DNA of 64,000 nt from Paucimonas lemoignei (GTDB taxonomy: Bacteria > Pseudomonadota > Gammaproteobacteria > Burkholderiales > Burkholderiaceae_D): the NCBI RefSeq assembly GCF_004342585.1, contig NZ_SLZQ01000010.1, positions 62,001 to 126,000 on the forward strand, written 5' to 3'. Positions 1-8,826 of this stretch are shown here, piece after piece. Both the position numbers and the translations under genes were made by a program. The first letter of the stretch is position 1. Each line of letters begins with the position of its first letter. The notes under the pieces were generated by a model that was given only the letters and a program-made list of their open reading frames with translations, was not told the DNA's origin and ran no database searches.

Positions 1-23
1 AACGAAGCATCCGGGAGTATGTC

Positions 24-647
24 ATGACAGATGCAAACCACTCTTGCGGCAATTGCGAACAGTTGCGCGCGCAGTTGGTCGAAAAAGATGCGGAACTGGC
101 GGAATTGCGTGCCCGCCTGGAAGAGCTTGGCCGTCACGATTCCATGACCGGCGCCCTGAACCGCCGCAGCTTGCTGGAAAGCCTCGTGGCCGAACTGCAG
201 CGCGCACAGCGCACCGGCCATCCGTTTTGTTTCGCGGTGCTGGAGCTGGACCGCTTCAAGGAAGTCAGCGGCCAATATGGCCATGTGGCGGGCGACGCGG
301 TCTTGAAGAAAACCGCGGCTACCGCCGTGAAGCTGCTGCGCACGGTTGACCGCTTCGGCCGCCTGGGCGGCGAATCGTTCGGCATCGTGCTGCCGGCGAC
401 ATGGCTGGACCAGGGCGTGATTGCCATGGGCCGCTTGAGCAAGGCAGTGGCCGAATGCGACTGGGGCGATACTGCGCCTAGCCTGATGCTGACTTTTTCA
501 GCCGGCATTACGACCAACGCCTTTGGCGACACGGCCGAATCCATGATCAAGCGTGCGGAACAAGCCATGCGCCAGGCACAGGGAGAAGGCGGCGGGCGCA
601 CCATCCAGTTGGAAGAGGCGCTGCCGCCTGGGATACCGGCTGCCTGA
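24..647 (+). CDS. GGDEF-domain protein with a degenerate active site (GGESF)
   Basis: Of 207 residues, about residues 12-36 form a short charged heptad-like helix and 40-190 a GGDEF domain. The family makes cyclic di-GMP from two GTP in the cytosol. The signature here is GGESF, so the second acidic position is Ser, which often abolishes cyclase activity. An RxxD motif (RTVD) lies exactly five residues upstream, where the inhibitory c-di-GMP-binding I-site normally sits. There is no transmembrane segment or sensor domain. By inference this is a weak cyclase or a c-di-GMP receptor. The start is an ATG behind a GGGAG-like ribosome site. The family call is firm; activity is not. Confidence 0.85.
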   Translation: MTDANHSCGNCEQLRAQLVEKDAELAELRARLEELGRHDSMTGALNRRSLLESLVAELQRAQRTGHPFCFAVLELDRFKEVSGQYGHVAGDAVLKKTAATAVKLLRTVDRFGRLGGESFGIVLPATWLDQGVIAMGRLSKAVAECDWGDTAPSLMLTFSAGITTNAFGDTAESMIKRAEQAMRQAQGEGGGRTIQLEEALPPGIPAA

Positions 648-724
648 AGGCGGCATTCGTTCCTGAGGCTGTATACTTGGCGCTCATGCCGGTTTGCGGC
701 ATGCCTTTAGGAGCTTTGCAGCCA

Positions 725-931
725 ATGATAGAAAACCGCCTGGTCGACATCGAGATCAAGCTGGCGCGTCAGGAAGACCTGGTCGATACATTGAATCAGA
801 CCATTTACCGCCAGCAAAAGAAAATCGACGAACTCGAAGCCCTCTGCACTGCGCTCGCGCGCCGCCTGCAGGAATTACAGCAAACCGCCAGCGAGCGTGG
901 CCCGGCGCATGAAATTCCGCCGCATTACTGA
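725..931 (+). CDS. slyX: SlyX family protein
   Basis: A 68-residue protein that is almost entirely one charged, leucine-spaced coiled coil with a short C-terminal tail, the size and pattern of SlyX. SlyX proteins are small cytosolic proteins of unknown biochemical role, often found near slyD in proteobacteria. I chose the ATG at 725 because AGGAG lies about 11 bases upstream and the SlyX similarity begins there. An in-frame ATG at 677 would add 16 residues that do not look like the family. Confidence 0.85.
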   Translation: MIENRLVDIEIKLARQEDLVDTLNQTIYRQQKKIDELEALCTALARRLQELQQTASERGPAHEIPPHY

Positions 932-1186
932 CTTCAAATTCCCTTCACCTCTGGCGGCATGGTGTCCTTCTCGCCAGCCGAAACAAGCAGCGTAAACTTG
1001 TTGTAAGGCAGTATCGTTGCCTTTCAGCGGTGAACTCCCGTCGTATTCCCTTGTCGATTGAACACTTGCTGCGCACCGGATGAGCCGGATGCGCGCGTTC
1101 TGTGTGCAGCTTTTCCTGGATTGCGCGCCTGTTATAGGCAATCTTGCAGACTGGCAAATAGTAAGAGCTGCGATATAGGGAGTGCT

Positions 1187-1984
1187 ATGAGTCACTTATC
1201 GAAATCCCTGAGCGGCATGCTGCTGCTGTTTCCTTTGACTATCTGTGCAGCCCATGCCCAGGTTTTTCCCACCACGACGCAGCGCCCATTGCCGGGTGCC
1301 GGTGGCATGGTGAATTCGCCGCAAGCCGGCTCCGGGACGGGGACCGGCACCCCGGTGCAGCAGGGACGCCCTGCCGTGACTGCGACGCCCGGCGGGGTTG
1401 GCAGCCAAAGCAGTGGCAGTAATGGCGCCGGCAATCAGGGGGCGCCGAACCAGACGGGCATCAATCCACGTGCTCCCAACCCGACTGCATCGACTAACCA
1501 GCATGTGCCAGCTCAGGGACGGACCATGCAAGGCGGCTCGAACCAATCCCGGGGCAATCAATCCAGCGGCGATCAGGGCGGCACCCAGGCCAGCGGCGTG
1601 CCGACCGGGCCCGGGCAGGCAGGCGCGGGAGCGGCAGCGGCAGCACCGCAAGGCGGACAACCGCCGGCCACACCGGCTTCGGCAGCGCCGGCGCCACCGC
1701 CACCGGCCATCCAGCCGCAGTCGCTGGGCATGCCAGGCGGTGGCAGTGGCGCGGCAGTGGTAGTCGTGCCGCAAGGCGCCAAGCGTATTCCGGCGCAAGT
1801 GACCTTGCAGCGCCCGCAAAAATCATCACGGGTCGCGCCGCATGCATCCAAGTCCCGCCATGGCGAACGCACCCGTAGCGCCAAGGGGCATGGCCAGGAA
1901 TCCAGTGGTACTGGGCAGGGCTCAAGTCGTGCAGGAAAGGGGTCTAGCGGTACTGGGAAGGGATCCGGCAGCACCGGATGTTAG
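1187..1984 (+). CDS. secreted Gly/Pro/Gln/Ser-rich low-complexity protein
   Basis: A 265-residue protein with a clear signal peptide (hydrophobic core about residues 8-20, ending in an AHA-Q cleavage-like site). It is followed by a Gly/Ser/Asn/Gln-rich region, an Ala/Pro-rich block near 150-185, a basic stretch, and a C-terminal tail of imperfect SSGTGKG-type repeats ending in Cys. No enzymatic domain is visible. The ATG at 1187 follows GGGAG; the in-frame extension to 1058 has no signal peptide and is unlikely. It is probably an exported, intrinsically disordered envelope or matrix protein. The repeat tail is easily shuffled, so length may vary between strains. Confidence 0.6.
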   Translation: MSHLSKSLSGMLLLFPLTICAAHAQVFPTTTQRPLPGAGGMVNSPQAGSGTGTGTPVQQGRPAVTATPGGVGSQSSGSNGAGNQGAPNQTGINPRAPNPTASTNQHVPAQGRTMQGGSNQSRGNQSSGDQGGTQASGVPTGPGQAGAGAAAAAPQGGQPPATPASAAPAPPPPAIQPQSLGMPGGGSGAAVVVVPQGAKRIPAQVTLQRPQKSSRVAPHASKSRHGERTRSAKGHGQESSGTGQGSSRAGKGSSGTGKGSGSTGC

Positions 1985-2057
1985 TAAGCACTAATTCGCG
2001 GCGCAACCGTAGATAGACGCAGCACGGCAAGTATCCATTGCGCTTTCACGCCATTCC

Positions 2058-2306
2058 TTATACCCGGCTCTTGTCGTCACGCCTGGATGCCCGGTTTGCG
2101 CGACGCCGCTCTTGCGCATGTTCCGAGTAAGGCCGCCGTTCCGGCTCCGGATCGCGGTCGTCTTCGTCGTGCTCGGCATCGAAGGGGAATGACTCGATCT
2201 CGTCGTACTCTTCTTCATATTCATCGGCCTTGCCATTGCGGCTGCCTGCAGCGATGCCGGTGCGGGCCTTCAGGTAGTCGGCTTTGGGTCTGGAGATTTT
2301 CGTCAT
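2058..2306 (-). CDS. small highly acidic hypothetical protein
   Basis: An 82-residue protein with a basic N-terminus, an Asp/Glu-rich centre (about residues 28-60, with runs such as EEEYDE) and an Arg-rich C-terminus. I do not recognise a family. I prefer the ATG at 2306; an in-frame start at 2339 would add 11 residues. It stands alone between the secreted low-complexity gene and the divergent pip gene. The strongly polarised charge is unlike a random frame in this G+C-rich DNA, which modestly supports coding. Confidence 0.45.
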   Translation of the reverse strand: MTKISRPKADYLKARTGIAAGSRNGKADEYEEEYDEIESFPFDAEHDEDDRDPEPERRPYSEHAQERRRANRASRRDDKSRV

Positions 2307-2418
2307 GGTCGCGCCCTCCGTCCCTGAGACTGCCGCCACTGCGCCGAGTTCATGGCTGACGCCGCGGACATGATCGGCGTATCATGCCATTTTGACTTTC
2401 GCTCCCGCTGTCACGAGT

Positions 2419-3387
2419 ATGTCCACAAATGCGACCCTGCCGCTGTTTCCACCCATTGAACCGTACCGCAGCGGCACGCTGGCTGTCGACGATCGCCATA
2501 CGATTTACTGGGAAGAGTGCGGCAATCCGCAGGGGCAGCCGGTCTTGTTTCTGCATGGCGGGCCGGGCGCGGGGTTGTCGCCCAAGCACCGCCGCTATTT
2601 CGATCCGGCGCATTACCGCATCGTGCTGTTCGACCAGCGCGGCGCCGGCCGCTCGACACCATTGGGCGAATACCGCGACAACACCACGCCCTTGCTGATT
2701 GCCGATATCGAGCGCTTGCGTACCATGCTGAATATCGAGCGCTGGCTGGTATTCGGCGGCTCGTGGGGTTCGACGCTGGCGCTGGCTTATGGCCAGGCGC
2801 ATCCAGAAGCCTGTAGCGGCTTCGTGCTGCGCGGGATCTTTTTGTGCACGCCGGAAGAAATCGACTGGTTCATGAATGGCATGCGCTGGTTTTTCCCTGA
2901 AGTGCATGAGGAATTCGTGCGCCAGATCCCGCCGCAAGAGCGGGGCGACTTGCTGCAAGCCTTTGCGCGACGATTGTTCGGCGACGATGAAGCGGCATGC
3001 CTGCGCGCCGCGCGCGCCTGGGGCCGGTACGAGGGAAGCTGCCTGTACCTGCTGCCACAGCCGGACCTGGTGGATGACTTTGCCACAGAAACCACCAGCA
3101 TCGGCGTGGGCCGCCTGGAAGCGCATTATTTTCTGAATGCCGGATTTTTCAGCGAGGACCAGCTCATCCGCAATGTCGGGCGCATCCGCCACCTGCCGGC
3201 GGTGATTGTGCAGGGGCGCTACGACATGGTGTGCCCGCCCTTATCGGCTTACCGCCTGCACCAGGCATGGCCGGAAGCGGCATTCCACATGATTCCCGAT
3301 GCCGGCCATGCCGGCCTGGAGCCGGGCATTGCGCGGGCTCTGGTCACGGCGACGGAACAATTCAAGCTGCAGGGCCGTTTTTATTAG
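2419..3387 (+). CDS. pip: proline iminopeptidase (alpha/beta hydrolase, S33)
   Basis: A 322-residue cytosolic aminopeptidase releasing N-terminal proline from peptides. Visible motifs are the oxyanion-hole HGGPGAG near residue 47, the nucleophile elbow GGSWGS near 112-117, the acid in RYDMVCP near 270, and the catalytic His in DAGHAGLEP near 297. Length and order match the classical prolyl aminopeptidase family. The ATG at 2419 gives the usual N-terminus; an upstream in-frame start at 2392 is less likely. Its 3' end overlaps the convergent SRPBCC gene by 26 bases. Confidence 0.92.
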   Translation: MSTNATLPLFPPIEPYRSGTLAVDDRHTIYWEECGNPQGQPVLFLHGGPGAGLSPKHRRYFDPAHYRIVLFDQRGAGRSTPLGEYRDNTTPLLIADIERLRTMLNIERWLVFGGSWGSTLALAYGQAHPEACSGFVLRGIFLCTPEEIDWFMNGMRWFFPEVHEEFVRQIPPQERGDLLQAFARRLFGDDEAACLRAARAWGRYEGSCLYLLPQPDLVDDFATETTSIGVGRLEAHYFLNAGFFSEDQLIRNVGRIRHLPAVIVQGRYDMVCPPLSAYRLHQAWPEAAFHMIPDAGHAGLEPGIARALVTATEQFKLQGRFY

Positions 3388-3997
3388 ACGGCCGCGCATC
3401 GCCATGCTTGCGCTTTAGGATTTCCGCACGCATTTCGCGAAACTGTTCCTGTACCTCGTTGCCGATGAACTTGGTGCCCACCACGGGCGGGACCCACACC
3501 GATGGGATCGATTCGCCGTGAAATTCCACGCGCGTGCCGCTGCTTTCCGAACTCAGTTGCGTGGCGCCATCCATTTTCTGCATATTGCCGGACAACAGGC
3601 GCGAGCGAATCGTCGAATGCGGCATCAGCTCGACTTCGCGCACCGATTCAAAGGCGAAGCTGAACATGCCGCGCGCCGCCTTGCCGATTTGCGCCACCTG
3701 CAGCTTGTTGCCGCTGCGGCTGATCACTTTGCTCGACTGCAGGTTGGAGATGAATTCGCTCATATGATCGAAGTCCGTCAAGACATTCCAGGCGTCCTGC
3801 TGTGTGGCGGCGACGCTGAAGCTCACATCCACCACGATCATGTCGCCATTCTTGTGCACCGATACCGTGACATCACGTTCGGGCTCCGCTTCCGAACCCA
3901 GCGCCGCAGGAAGCGCACAGCAAAGCAGCAATAAACAGGCGAGGCGCAGGAGCCGGATAAACCGGAAAGCGGGTAAACCGACAATGTAGGTAGGCAT
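3362..3997 (-). CDS. exported SRPBCC (START/polyketide cyclase-like) protein
   Basis: A 211-residue protein with an N-terminal basic-hydrophobic signal sequence (about residues 8-33, leucine/cysteine-rich) and an SRPBCC fold of about 150 residues. The fold begins with a beta strand rich in V/D and contains the typical AWNVLTDFDHMSEF helix segment. This fold binds hydrophobic ligands; coenzyme-Q-binding and membrane stress proteins belong to it. The substrate here is unknown. I prefer the ATG at 3997, which places the signal peptide at the start; ATGs at 4048 and 4033 would add a non-signal extension. Confidence 0.7.
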   Translation of the reverse strand: MPTYIVGLPAFRFIRLLRLACLLLLCCALPAALGSEAEPERDVTVSVHKNGDMIVVDVSFSVAATQQDAWNVLTDFDHMSEFISNLQSSKVISRSGNKLQVAQIGKAARGMFSFAFESVREVELMPHSTIRSRLLSGNMQKMDGATQLSSESSGTRVEFHGESIPSVWVPPVVGTKFIGNEVQEQFREMRAEILKRKHGDARPSNKNGPAA

Positions 3998-4304
3998 GGG
4001 CGACTCAATCGATGGGATGCCGAAAGTTATCATTACCGCAAGTTGCACTCAAGTCTTTTGCGAGGGACGCAAGCTACATGCCGCTTGTTGAGGCCATGTT
4101 TCGGATGCCTTGCGATGCGCACCGGCTTGTCTCTACAATGCATCCTCGCGACACCTGATTGGCAATTCGCCAATATTTCCTATGGGAACTATTTTGGGTT
4201 ATCCTGATCTTAACAAGGCGGCCACAGGGACGCACATTTCAGCATGCATGTTTACGAACTGCCGCGGCCGGTTCATCCAGCAGCCGCCAAGAACAAGGTC
4301 ACAT
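3998..4304. other. intergenic region between divergent SRPBCC and lipoprotein genes
   Basis: About 307 bases separating two divergent genes, so both promoters should lie here. I see no RNA gene, repeat or clear consensus promoter. A frame open across it from 4110 is joined to the lipoprotein gene but has no signal or lipobox of its own, so I treat it as non-coding. Confidence 0.4.
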
Positions 4305-4769
4305 ATGAAAACCAGATTGAGCCTGCTTTGTATCGCCGCGATCCTGGCCGGCTGCGCCAGTGACAGTCTGCCGCTTGCCGGTACGCCTGCCTACCAGGGT
4401 GGCCCACCGGGCGGCTCCGTTTCCGCCAGTCTGCAAGCGTACAAGATCGCGTTGGCAAACCGTATCGCCGCCGTCAATAGCGACAAGATGTACACGGGCC
4501 GGCCGCAAGCGCTGCTGCGTTCGGTCGTGGTGGTGAAGTATGTGGTGGATGGCGATGGCCGGCTCTTGCGTTCGGAAATCATGCGCTCCAACCGTGACCG
4601 CAGCACCGAAGCCACCGCGCTGGCGACGCTGCGCAACAGCGCGCCTTTCCCGCGCCCGGATGCGCACCTGATGCGGCATGGCCGCCTGGAACTGGCCGAA
4701 ACCTGGCTATTCAATAACGATGGCCGCTTCCAGCTTCGCAGCACGGCGCAACGTCAGATCGATGAATAA
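4305..4769 (+). CDS. lipoprotein with TonB C-terminal-like domain
   Basis: A 154-residue predicted lipoprotein. The signal MKTRLSLLCIAAILAGC has a canonical LAGC lipobox (Cys 17). Residues about 65-140 resemble the TonB C-terminal fold: a VVVKYVVDGDGRLL strand pair, a helix with an ALATLRNSAPFPRP-type turn, then a final strand. TonB itself spans the inner membrane; a lipid-anchored stand-alone version cannot couple to ExbBD in the usual way, so the role is unknown. The ATG at 4305 follows an AAGGTC-like site and is required for the signal peptide. Confidence 0.7.
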   Translation: MKTRLSLLCIAAILAGCASDSLPLAGTPAYQGGPPGGSVSASLQAYKIALANRIAAVNSDKMYTGRPQALLRSVVVVKYVVDGDGRLLRSEIMRSNRDRSTEATALATLRNSAPFPRPDAHLMRHGRLELAETWLFNNDGRFQLRSTAQRQIDE

Positions 4770-4854
4770 ATTAGTCAAACATGGTGTCAGCGCGGCTTGA
4801 CGATCACGGTGACTTTCTGCAGGATGCCGCTTTCGAATCGGCAAGAAAGTCTTC

Positions 4855-5649
4855 ATGAGCTTAAGCTGGATGTTCAATACCCTGGTCGGCACGATCTTGC
4901 TGCCGCCGCTGAATCTGGTTCTCCTTACCGCATTGGGACTCTGGCTGGCGCGCAAGCGCCCGCGGCTTGGCCTTTCCCTGAGCGCATGCACCCTGGCCAT
5001 CTTGACCGTGTTTAGCACGGGCGTCGGCGCGCGCCTGCTCGCCCGCCCGCTGGAAAATCAAAATCCGGCGCTGACCTCCACGGCAAACCTCGATGCGCAA
5101 GCGATCGTCGTGCTGGGCGGCGGACGCATCTGGGATTCGCCCGAGTATGGCGGCCAGGATATCCCCAAGATGACCACGCTAGGTCGTCTGCGTTACGGCG
5201 CCTATCTGCAGCGCGCCACCGGCTTGCCCGTCCTGGTTACAGGCGGCGCGCCGGATGGCCGAACCGGCAGCGAAGCGGAGATGATGGCCCGCGTGCTGCA
5301 AGATGAAATGCATGTGCCGGTCAAATGGATCGAAAATGCCTCCGACAATACGGCGCAAAATGCGCAGTATTCCGCCAAGATCCTGCAGGAGGCGGGCATC
5401 CAGAAGATCGCGCTGGTCACCGATGCCTTGCACATGCCGCGCGCGCGACGCGCCTTCGAGGAATCCGGTCTGACCGTCGTGCCGGCTCCCACGGCCTTTG
5501 CGACCACCGAACATACCTCGCTCAAGGCTTGGTTGCCGGGCGCTACCGGCATGCAAGTCAGTTACTATGCCATGCATGAGTGGCTGGGCTTGCTCTGGTA
5601 CCGGTTGCATCGCCAAAGTCCTCCCACATTCAGGTTTTCGGCTAAGTAA
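4855..5649 (+). CDS. YdcF/ElyC/SanA family membrane protein (DUF218)
   Basis: A 264-residue protein with two hydrophobic helices (about residues 7-30 and 38-58) followed by a DUF218 domain from about 80 to 235. Typical motifs are AIVVLGGGR, TGLPVLVTGGAPDGRTGSEA, ENASDNTAQNA and ALVTDALHMPRA. Members such as E. coli ElyC affect envelope polysaccharide precursor metabolism, and others are of unknown activity. The domain faces the periplasm if the two helices form a hairpin. It stands alone, 85 bases after the lipoprotein gene and in the same direction. Confidence 0.85.
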   Translation: MSLSWMFNTLVGTILLPPLNLVLLTALGLWLARKRPRLGLSLSACTLAILTVFSTGVGARLLARPLENQNPALTSTANLDAQAIVVLGGGRIWDSPEYGGQDIPKMTTLGRLRYGAYLQRATGLPVLVTGGAPDGRTGSEAEMMARVLQDEMHVPVKWIENASDNTAQNAQYSAKILQEAGIQKIALVTDALHMPRARRAFEESGLTVVPAPTAFATTEHTSLKAWLPGATGMQVSYYAMHEWLGLLWYRLHRQSPPTFRFSAK

Positions 5650-5804
5650 CTACTTACTGCCAGACGTGGTCCAGATAAATTCAGCCGGCATTTTGCTTTG
5701 CGCTTGATGAAGGTAAATGCGGGAAATGGCGCTGCCCGGCTTGCCGGCAATAGCTGTGCTGAGTATGATGAGACCGACAACTTCATTTCTATACGGAGAT
5801 CAGC

Positions 5805-6107
5805 ATGACTGCTTCCAGCTACAAAACTGTGCGCAACGATATGAAAAGCCTGGTGCGCGATGCCCAGCAATTGTTCCGCGAAGCCAGCGTAGCCACCGGT
5901 GAGCGTGCCGATGAATTGCGTGCCAAAGGACAGGAATTGCTCGACAGCGCTGCCCAACGCGCGCAGGAATTGCAAACCGCCGCCATGGAAACCGGCAAGG
6001 AATTCGCCAGCCATACCGACAGCTATGTCAAGGACAACCCGTGGAAGGCCGTGGCCATTTCCGCTGGCGTCGGCCTCGTGGTCGGCATGCTGATCGGCCG
6101 TAAGTAA
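5805..6107 (+). CDS. DUF883 family (YqjD/ElaB-like) C-tail-anchored protein
   Basis: A 100-residue protein with a long amphipathic helical region (residues about 5-70) and a C-terminal membrane anchor ending in the characteristic GVGLVVGMLIGRK. YqjD/ElaB/YgaM proteins attach to the inner membrane and bind ribosomes in stationary phase in E. coli. It starts a three-gene same-strand cluster equivalent to yqjD-yqjE-yqjK. ATG 5805 is preceded by GGAGAT, about 8 bases upstream. Confidence 0.88.
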   Translation: MTASSYKTVRNDMKSLVRDAQQLFREASVATGERADELRAKGQELLDSAAQRAQELQTAAMETGKEFASHTDSYVKDNPWKAVAISAGVGLVVGMLIGRK

Positions 6108-6116
6108 GCCGGTCGC

Positions 6117-6518
6117 ATGCAATTCAACTCGACTCAGGCGGCCGAAGACGAGCCGCTGCGCCCCGGTTTTTTGGCCGGCTTGGCGGGAATGGGGCGCAAT
6201 CTCCTTGGATTGCTGCTGTGCCGGATCGAACTGGCAGCCCTTGAACTGGCCGATGTGCGCGCCGCCTTGCTGAAGCTGGCGGTCGTCTTTGCCATCGGCA
6301 TACTGACGGCTTTTTTTGCGCTGGCTTGCTGGACCGGGCTGGTGGTGATGCTGGCATGGGATAGCCTGGGCTGGAAGATTCTTGCCATCGTCGCCGTCTT
6401 CTACACGCTCGTTTGCCTGGGAGTCGGGATGTATGCGCGCACGCTGCTGCGCGATGACCGGCTATCGCTGCCGCTGACCATGGCGGAATTGCGCAACGAC
6501 CGCGACGCCCTGCAGTGA
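6117..6518 (+). CDS. YqjE/phage holin superfamily membrane protein
   Basis: A 133-residue protein with a central pair of hydrophobic helices (about residues 52-75 and 82-105), preceded by an amphipathic helix of the type LLCRIELAALELADVRA. This is the layout of the YqjE family, which databases group with phage holin-like proteins although it is not lytic. It begins 9 bases after the DUF883 gene and is followed 7 bases later by the third gene, so the three are very likely co-transcribed. Confidence 0.82.
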   Translation: MQFNSTQAAEDEPLRPGFLAGLAGMGRNLLGLLLCRIELAALELADVRAALLKLAVVFAIGILTAFFALACWTGLVVMLAWDSLGWKILAIVAVFYTLVCLGVGMYARTLLRDDRLSLPLTMAELRNDRDALQ

Positions 6519-6525
6519 AATCATC

Positions 6526-6888
6526 ATGAAACCAATTGACCGCAAACAGGAGCTGGTGGCGCAAGCCGCGATCCATCGCCAGCGCGTGGAACAAGCCCGT
6601 GAGACGCTGGTGGCCGGCATACGTCCGGCGACGCTGATGAAAGGCGTCGGCGGGCTGGCACTGACGGGCTTGGCCCTGCTGCGCAGCCGCAAGGAAGAGC
6701 CGAGCCCGGCAGGCCTGACGTCACTGTTGCCGGTGCTGGCGCCGCTGGCGCTGAAAGGCATTTCCCTGGTCGGAAAAAAGGCGAAGTCGCCCAAACCGAC
6801 GATGCGGCAATTGTTATTGGTTGGTGCGCTCGGCGCGGTGACGGCGTTTGCCGTGAAAAAGGCGGTGGCGCGGCGTCGCGCCAAGTAA
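6526..6888 (+). CDS. YqjK-like hypothetical protein
   Basis: A 120-residue basic protein with a short hydrophobic stretch around residues 42-50, a second around 66-80, and a third near 92-110 before an Arg/Lys-rich tail (KKAVARRRAK). Position in the cluster and charge pattern match YqjK, a small partner of YqjD and YqjE of unknown function. The sequence alone is weakly informative, so the assignment rests largely on synteny. Confidence 0.6.
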   Translation: MKPIDRKQELVAQAAIHRQRVEQARETLVAGIRPATLMKGVGGLALTGLALLRSRKEEPSPAGLTSLLPVLAPLALKGISLVGKKAKSPKPTMRQLLLVGALGAVTAFAVKKAVARRRAK

Positions 6889-7058
6889 GCCCGATAAGCT
6901 TGATTCCGTCTGCGGCAGGCTTGCCGTGGACAATTTCTTCGTCTGGCCGGCCGGGCTTTCCGGCAACTCCTCTATACCTGTTGCAATTTTAGAACTTCCC
7001 TTGGCGTTGGCCGTCGATAGGAAGGGATGCTTCATTCGAAATTGCCGGGAGGAGCGAT

Positions 7059-7859
7059 ATGCGGAAGTCCTGTAACTTCTTTTTCGCCATGTTATGTCTG
7101 GCCGGCACTGCCGGCATAGGAAGCGGCGTCATGGCGCAGGAATCGGCAAAGCCGAAGACAGAACCGCCCGGAGCCGGCAAGTCCGCCAAGACGAGGACGC
7201 TGGAGGCGGGTGCCAAGGTCTTGCAAAGCAATGCGCCGATCGAGGGCTTCGATATCTATCTCGTCGGCTTTCACCCGATCAAGGACCATCCGGAACAACA
7301 GATGGAAGCGCACCATTACTGCCATCAAGTCAATGAAGACTTGGCGCAGTGCGTGCTCTTTGACGGCAATACCAAGGGCGCCAACATGCATGGCGTCGAA
7401 TACATCATTTCGGAAAAGCTGTTCGAGACCTTGCCCGCGGATGAAAAGCAATATTGGCATCCGCATAATGCCGAGATCCTGAGCGGCCAATTGATGGCGC
7501 CCGGCATTCCCGAGGTGGCGGAAAAGTCGCTCATGAAGACAAAGATGAATAGCTACGGCAAGACCTGGCATTTCTGGAATACCGGGCAAGAGGGGCAGCT
7601 CGCCGACAAGCTCCCCATGGGCAAACCCATGCTGGCATGGTCGTTCAACCGAGACAACGAAGCCAATCCAGGACTGGTCGAACGGCGCGACAAGAAAATG
7701 GAGCTCAATACCGCGCAAAAGCGCAAGGACCGCGCGGACCTGAAGGCATTGGCCAAGCCGCAATCCGGCGTTGATGAACTCAAGGGGAAATTCGGCCGCC
7801 AGACCCAGGATATTCCGGGCGTGGTCGACAAGAAGGCTGCGGCTGCTGCCCGGCCATGA
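7059..7859 (+). CDS. exported DUF1264 (OBAP-like) protein
   Basis: A 266-residue protein with a signal peptide (MRKSCNFFFAMLCLAGTAG..., Ala-Gln cleavage near residue 27). A DUF1264 domain spans about 50-215: FDIYLVGFHPIKDHPEQQMEAHHYCHQ, QCVLFDGN, HGVEYIISEKLF, YWHPHNAEILSGQL. This family includes plant oil-body-associated proteins and uncharacterised bacterial secreted proteins. Several histidines in a row could bind metal, but I know of no proven activity. The gene ends 25 bases before a bidirectional terminator. Confidence 0.8.
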   Translation: MRKSCNFFFAMLCLAGTAGIGSGVMAQESAKPKTEPPGAGKSAKTRTLEAGAKVLQSNAPIEGFDIYLVGFHPIKDHPEQQMEAHHYCHQVNEDLAQCVLFDGNTKGANMHGVEYIISEKLFETLPADEKQYWHPHNAEILSGQLMAPGIPEVAEKSLMKTKMNSYGKTWHFWNTGQEGQLADKLPMGKPMLAWSFNRDNEANPGLVERRDKKMELNTAQKRKDRADLKALAKPQSGVDELKGKFGRQTQDIPGVVDKKAAAAARP

Positions 7860-7883
7860 AACCGGGCACCGCGACCGGGCAAT

Positions 7884-7913
7884 AAAAAAGCCGACCCGCA
7901 GGTCGGCCTTTTT
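7884..7913. terminator. bidirectional rho-independent terminator
   Basis: GCCGACC (7890-7896), a 4-base loop, then GGTCGGC (7901-7907), flanked by six A on the left and five T on the right. It can therefore stop transcription from both the DUF1264 gene (+) and the convergent cytochrome gene (-). Confidence 0.9.
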
Positions 7914-7926
7914 GCATGCGTTGTGA

Positions 7927-8826
7927 TTACTTGGCAGCGGCAGCCATGTAATCGACAGCTGCCATGACTTCGGCGTCGGAAGCCGACGAACCACCTTTAG
8001 GCGGCATGGCATTCAAGCCTTTGAGCGCGCTGGCGTGGAGTGCATCCATGCCTTTCTTCAGGCGCGGTGCCCAGGCGGTTTTGTCGCCGAACTTCGGTGC
8101 GCCTGCTACACCCGCGCCATGGCAAGCCACGCATGCGGATTCATAAACCTTCTTGCCGGCATCGGCCGATACGGTGGCCGGCGCGGCGGCAGCAGGAGCA
8201 GCGGCTGCCGGAGCCGTAGCGGCTGGAGCGGCGCCAGCCGCTGCACCGGCAGGTGCGGAACCCGGGTCGGTCTTGGTTTCCGAAGCCGGCGCAGCGGCCG
8301 CGCTGGCGGCAGCTTTCACTTCCGGTTCCTTGAACTTGGCGCCCGACTTGTTCGCCATGAACACCACGGCACGCGCGACTTCGACATCGTCCAGGTCCGG
8401 GTTGCCGCCTTTGGCCGGCATGCCGCGGATACCCTTGATGGCATGCGAAACCAGCGTGTCATAGCCTTGCGCGATGCGAGCCGACCAGCCGGCGTTGTCG
8501 CCTACCTTCGGCGCACCAGCCAAACCGGCTTCATGACAGGTTGCGCAGACAGCCTTGTAGACGGCGTCGCCAGCCTGCAGCTGGACCGGGCCGCCGGCCA
8601 CTTTCAGGGTAAAGCCCTCATCCCCCACCGGGCGGATGCGTTCAGCCGTCGCTTCGGAGAGCTGTTCCTGACTCAAACCACTCGTGCCACCCTTATCGGC
8701 AGTCACGAATTTCGTCAGCAGCACGATGACCAGAATCGGCACGATAAAGGCCGCAGCTATTACGGCGATCAATTGCTTCGGAGTTTTAATCAGGGTTTCA
8801 TGTTCTTTATGTGCGTCGCTCATCAT
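7927..8826 (-). CDS. tandem-haem membrane-anchored cytochrome c (c5-like)
   Basis: A 299-residue electron carrier. An N-terminal membrane anchor covers about residues 18-38. Two cytochrome c domains carry CATCH (94-98) and CVACH (232-236) haem sites, each followed by a GMPAKGG or AMPPKGG methionine-ligand loop. The domains are separated by an Ala/Pro linker of about 50 residues. The layout matches periplasmic-facing dihaem c5/CycB-like proteins that pass electrons to terminal oxidases in beta-proteobacteria. Two adjacent ATGs exist (8826 and 8823); AGAGGGA is better spaced for 8823. The gene stands alone. Confidence 0.9.
   Translation of the reverse strand: MMSDAHKEHETLIKTPKQLIAVIAAAFIVPILVIVLLTKFVTADKGGTSGLSQEQLSEATAERIRPVGDEGFTLKVAGGPVQLQAGDAVYKAVCATCHEAGLAGAPKVGDNAGWSARIAQGYDTLVSHAIKGIRGMPAKGGNPDLDDVEVARAVVFMANKSGAKFKEPEVKAAASAAAAPASETKTDPGSAPAGAAAGAAPAATAPAAAAPAAAAPATVSADAGKKVYESACVACHGAGVAGAPKFGDKTAWAPRLKKGMDALHASALKGLNAMPPKGGSSASDAEVMAAVDYMAAAAK

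Noticed and set aside
2350-3192. 280-residue frame opposite pip
   Set aside because: Lies antisense to a gene with an intact catalytic triad, has no family motif, and is expected from codon bias in G+C-rich DNA.
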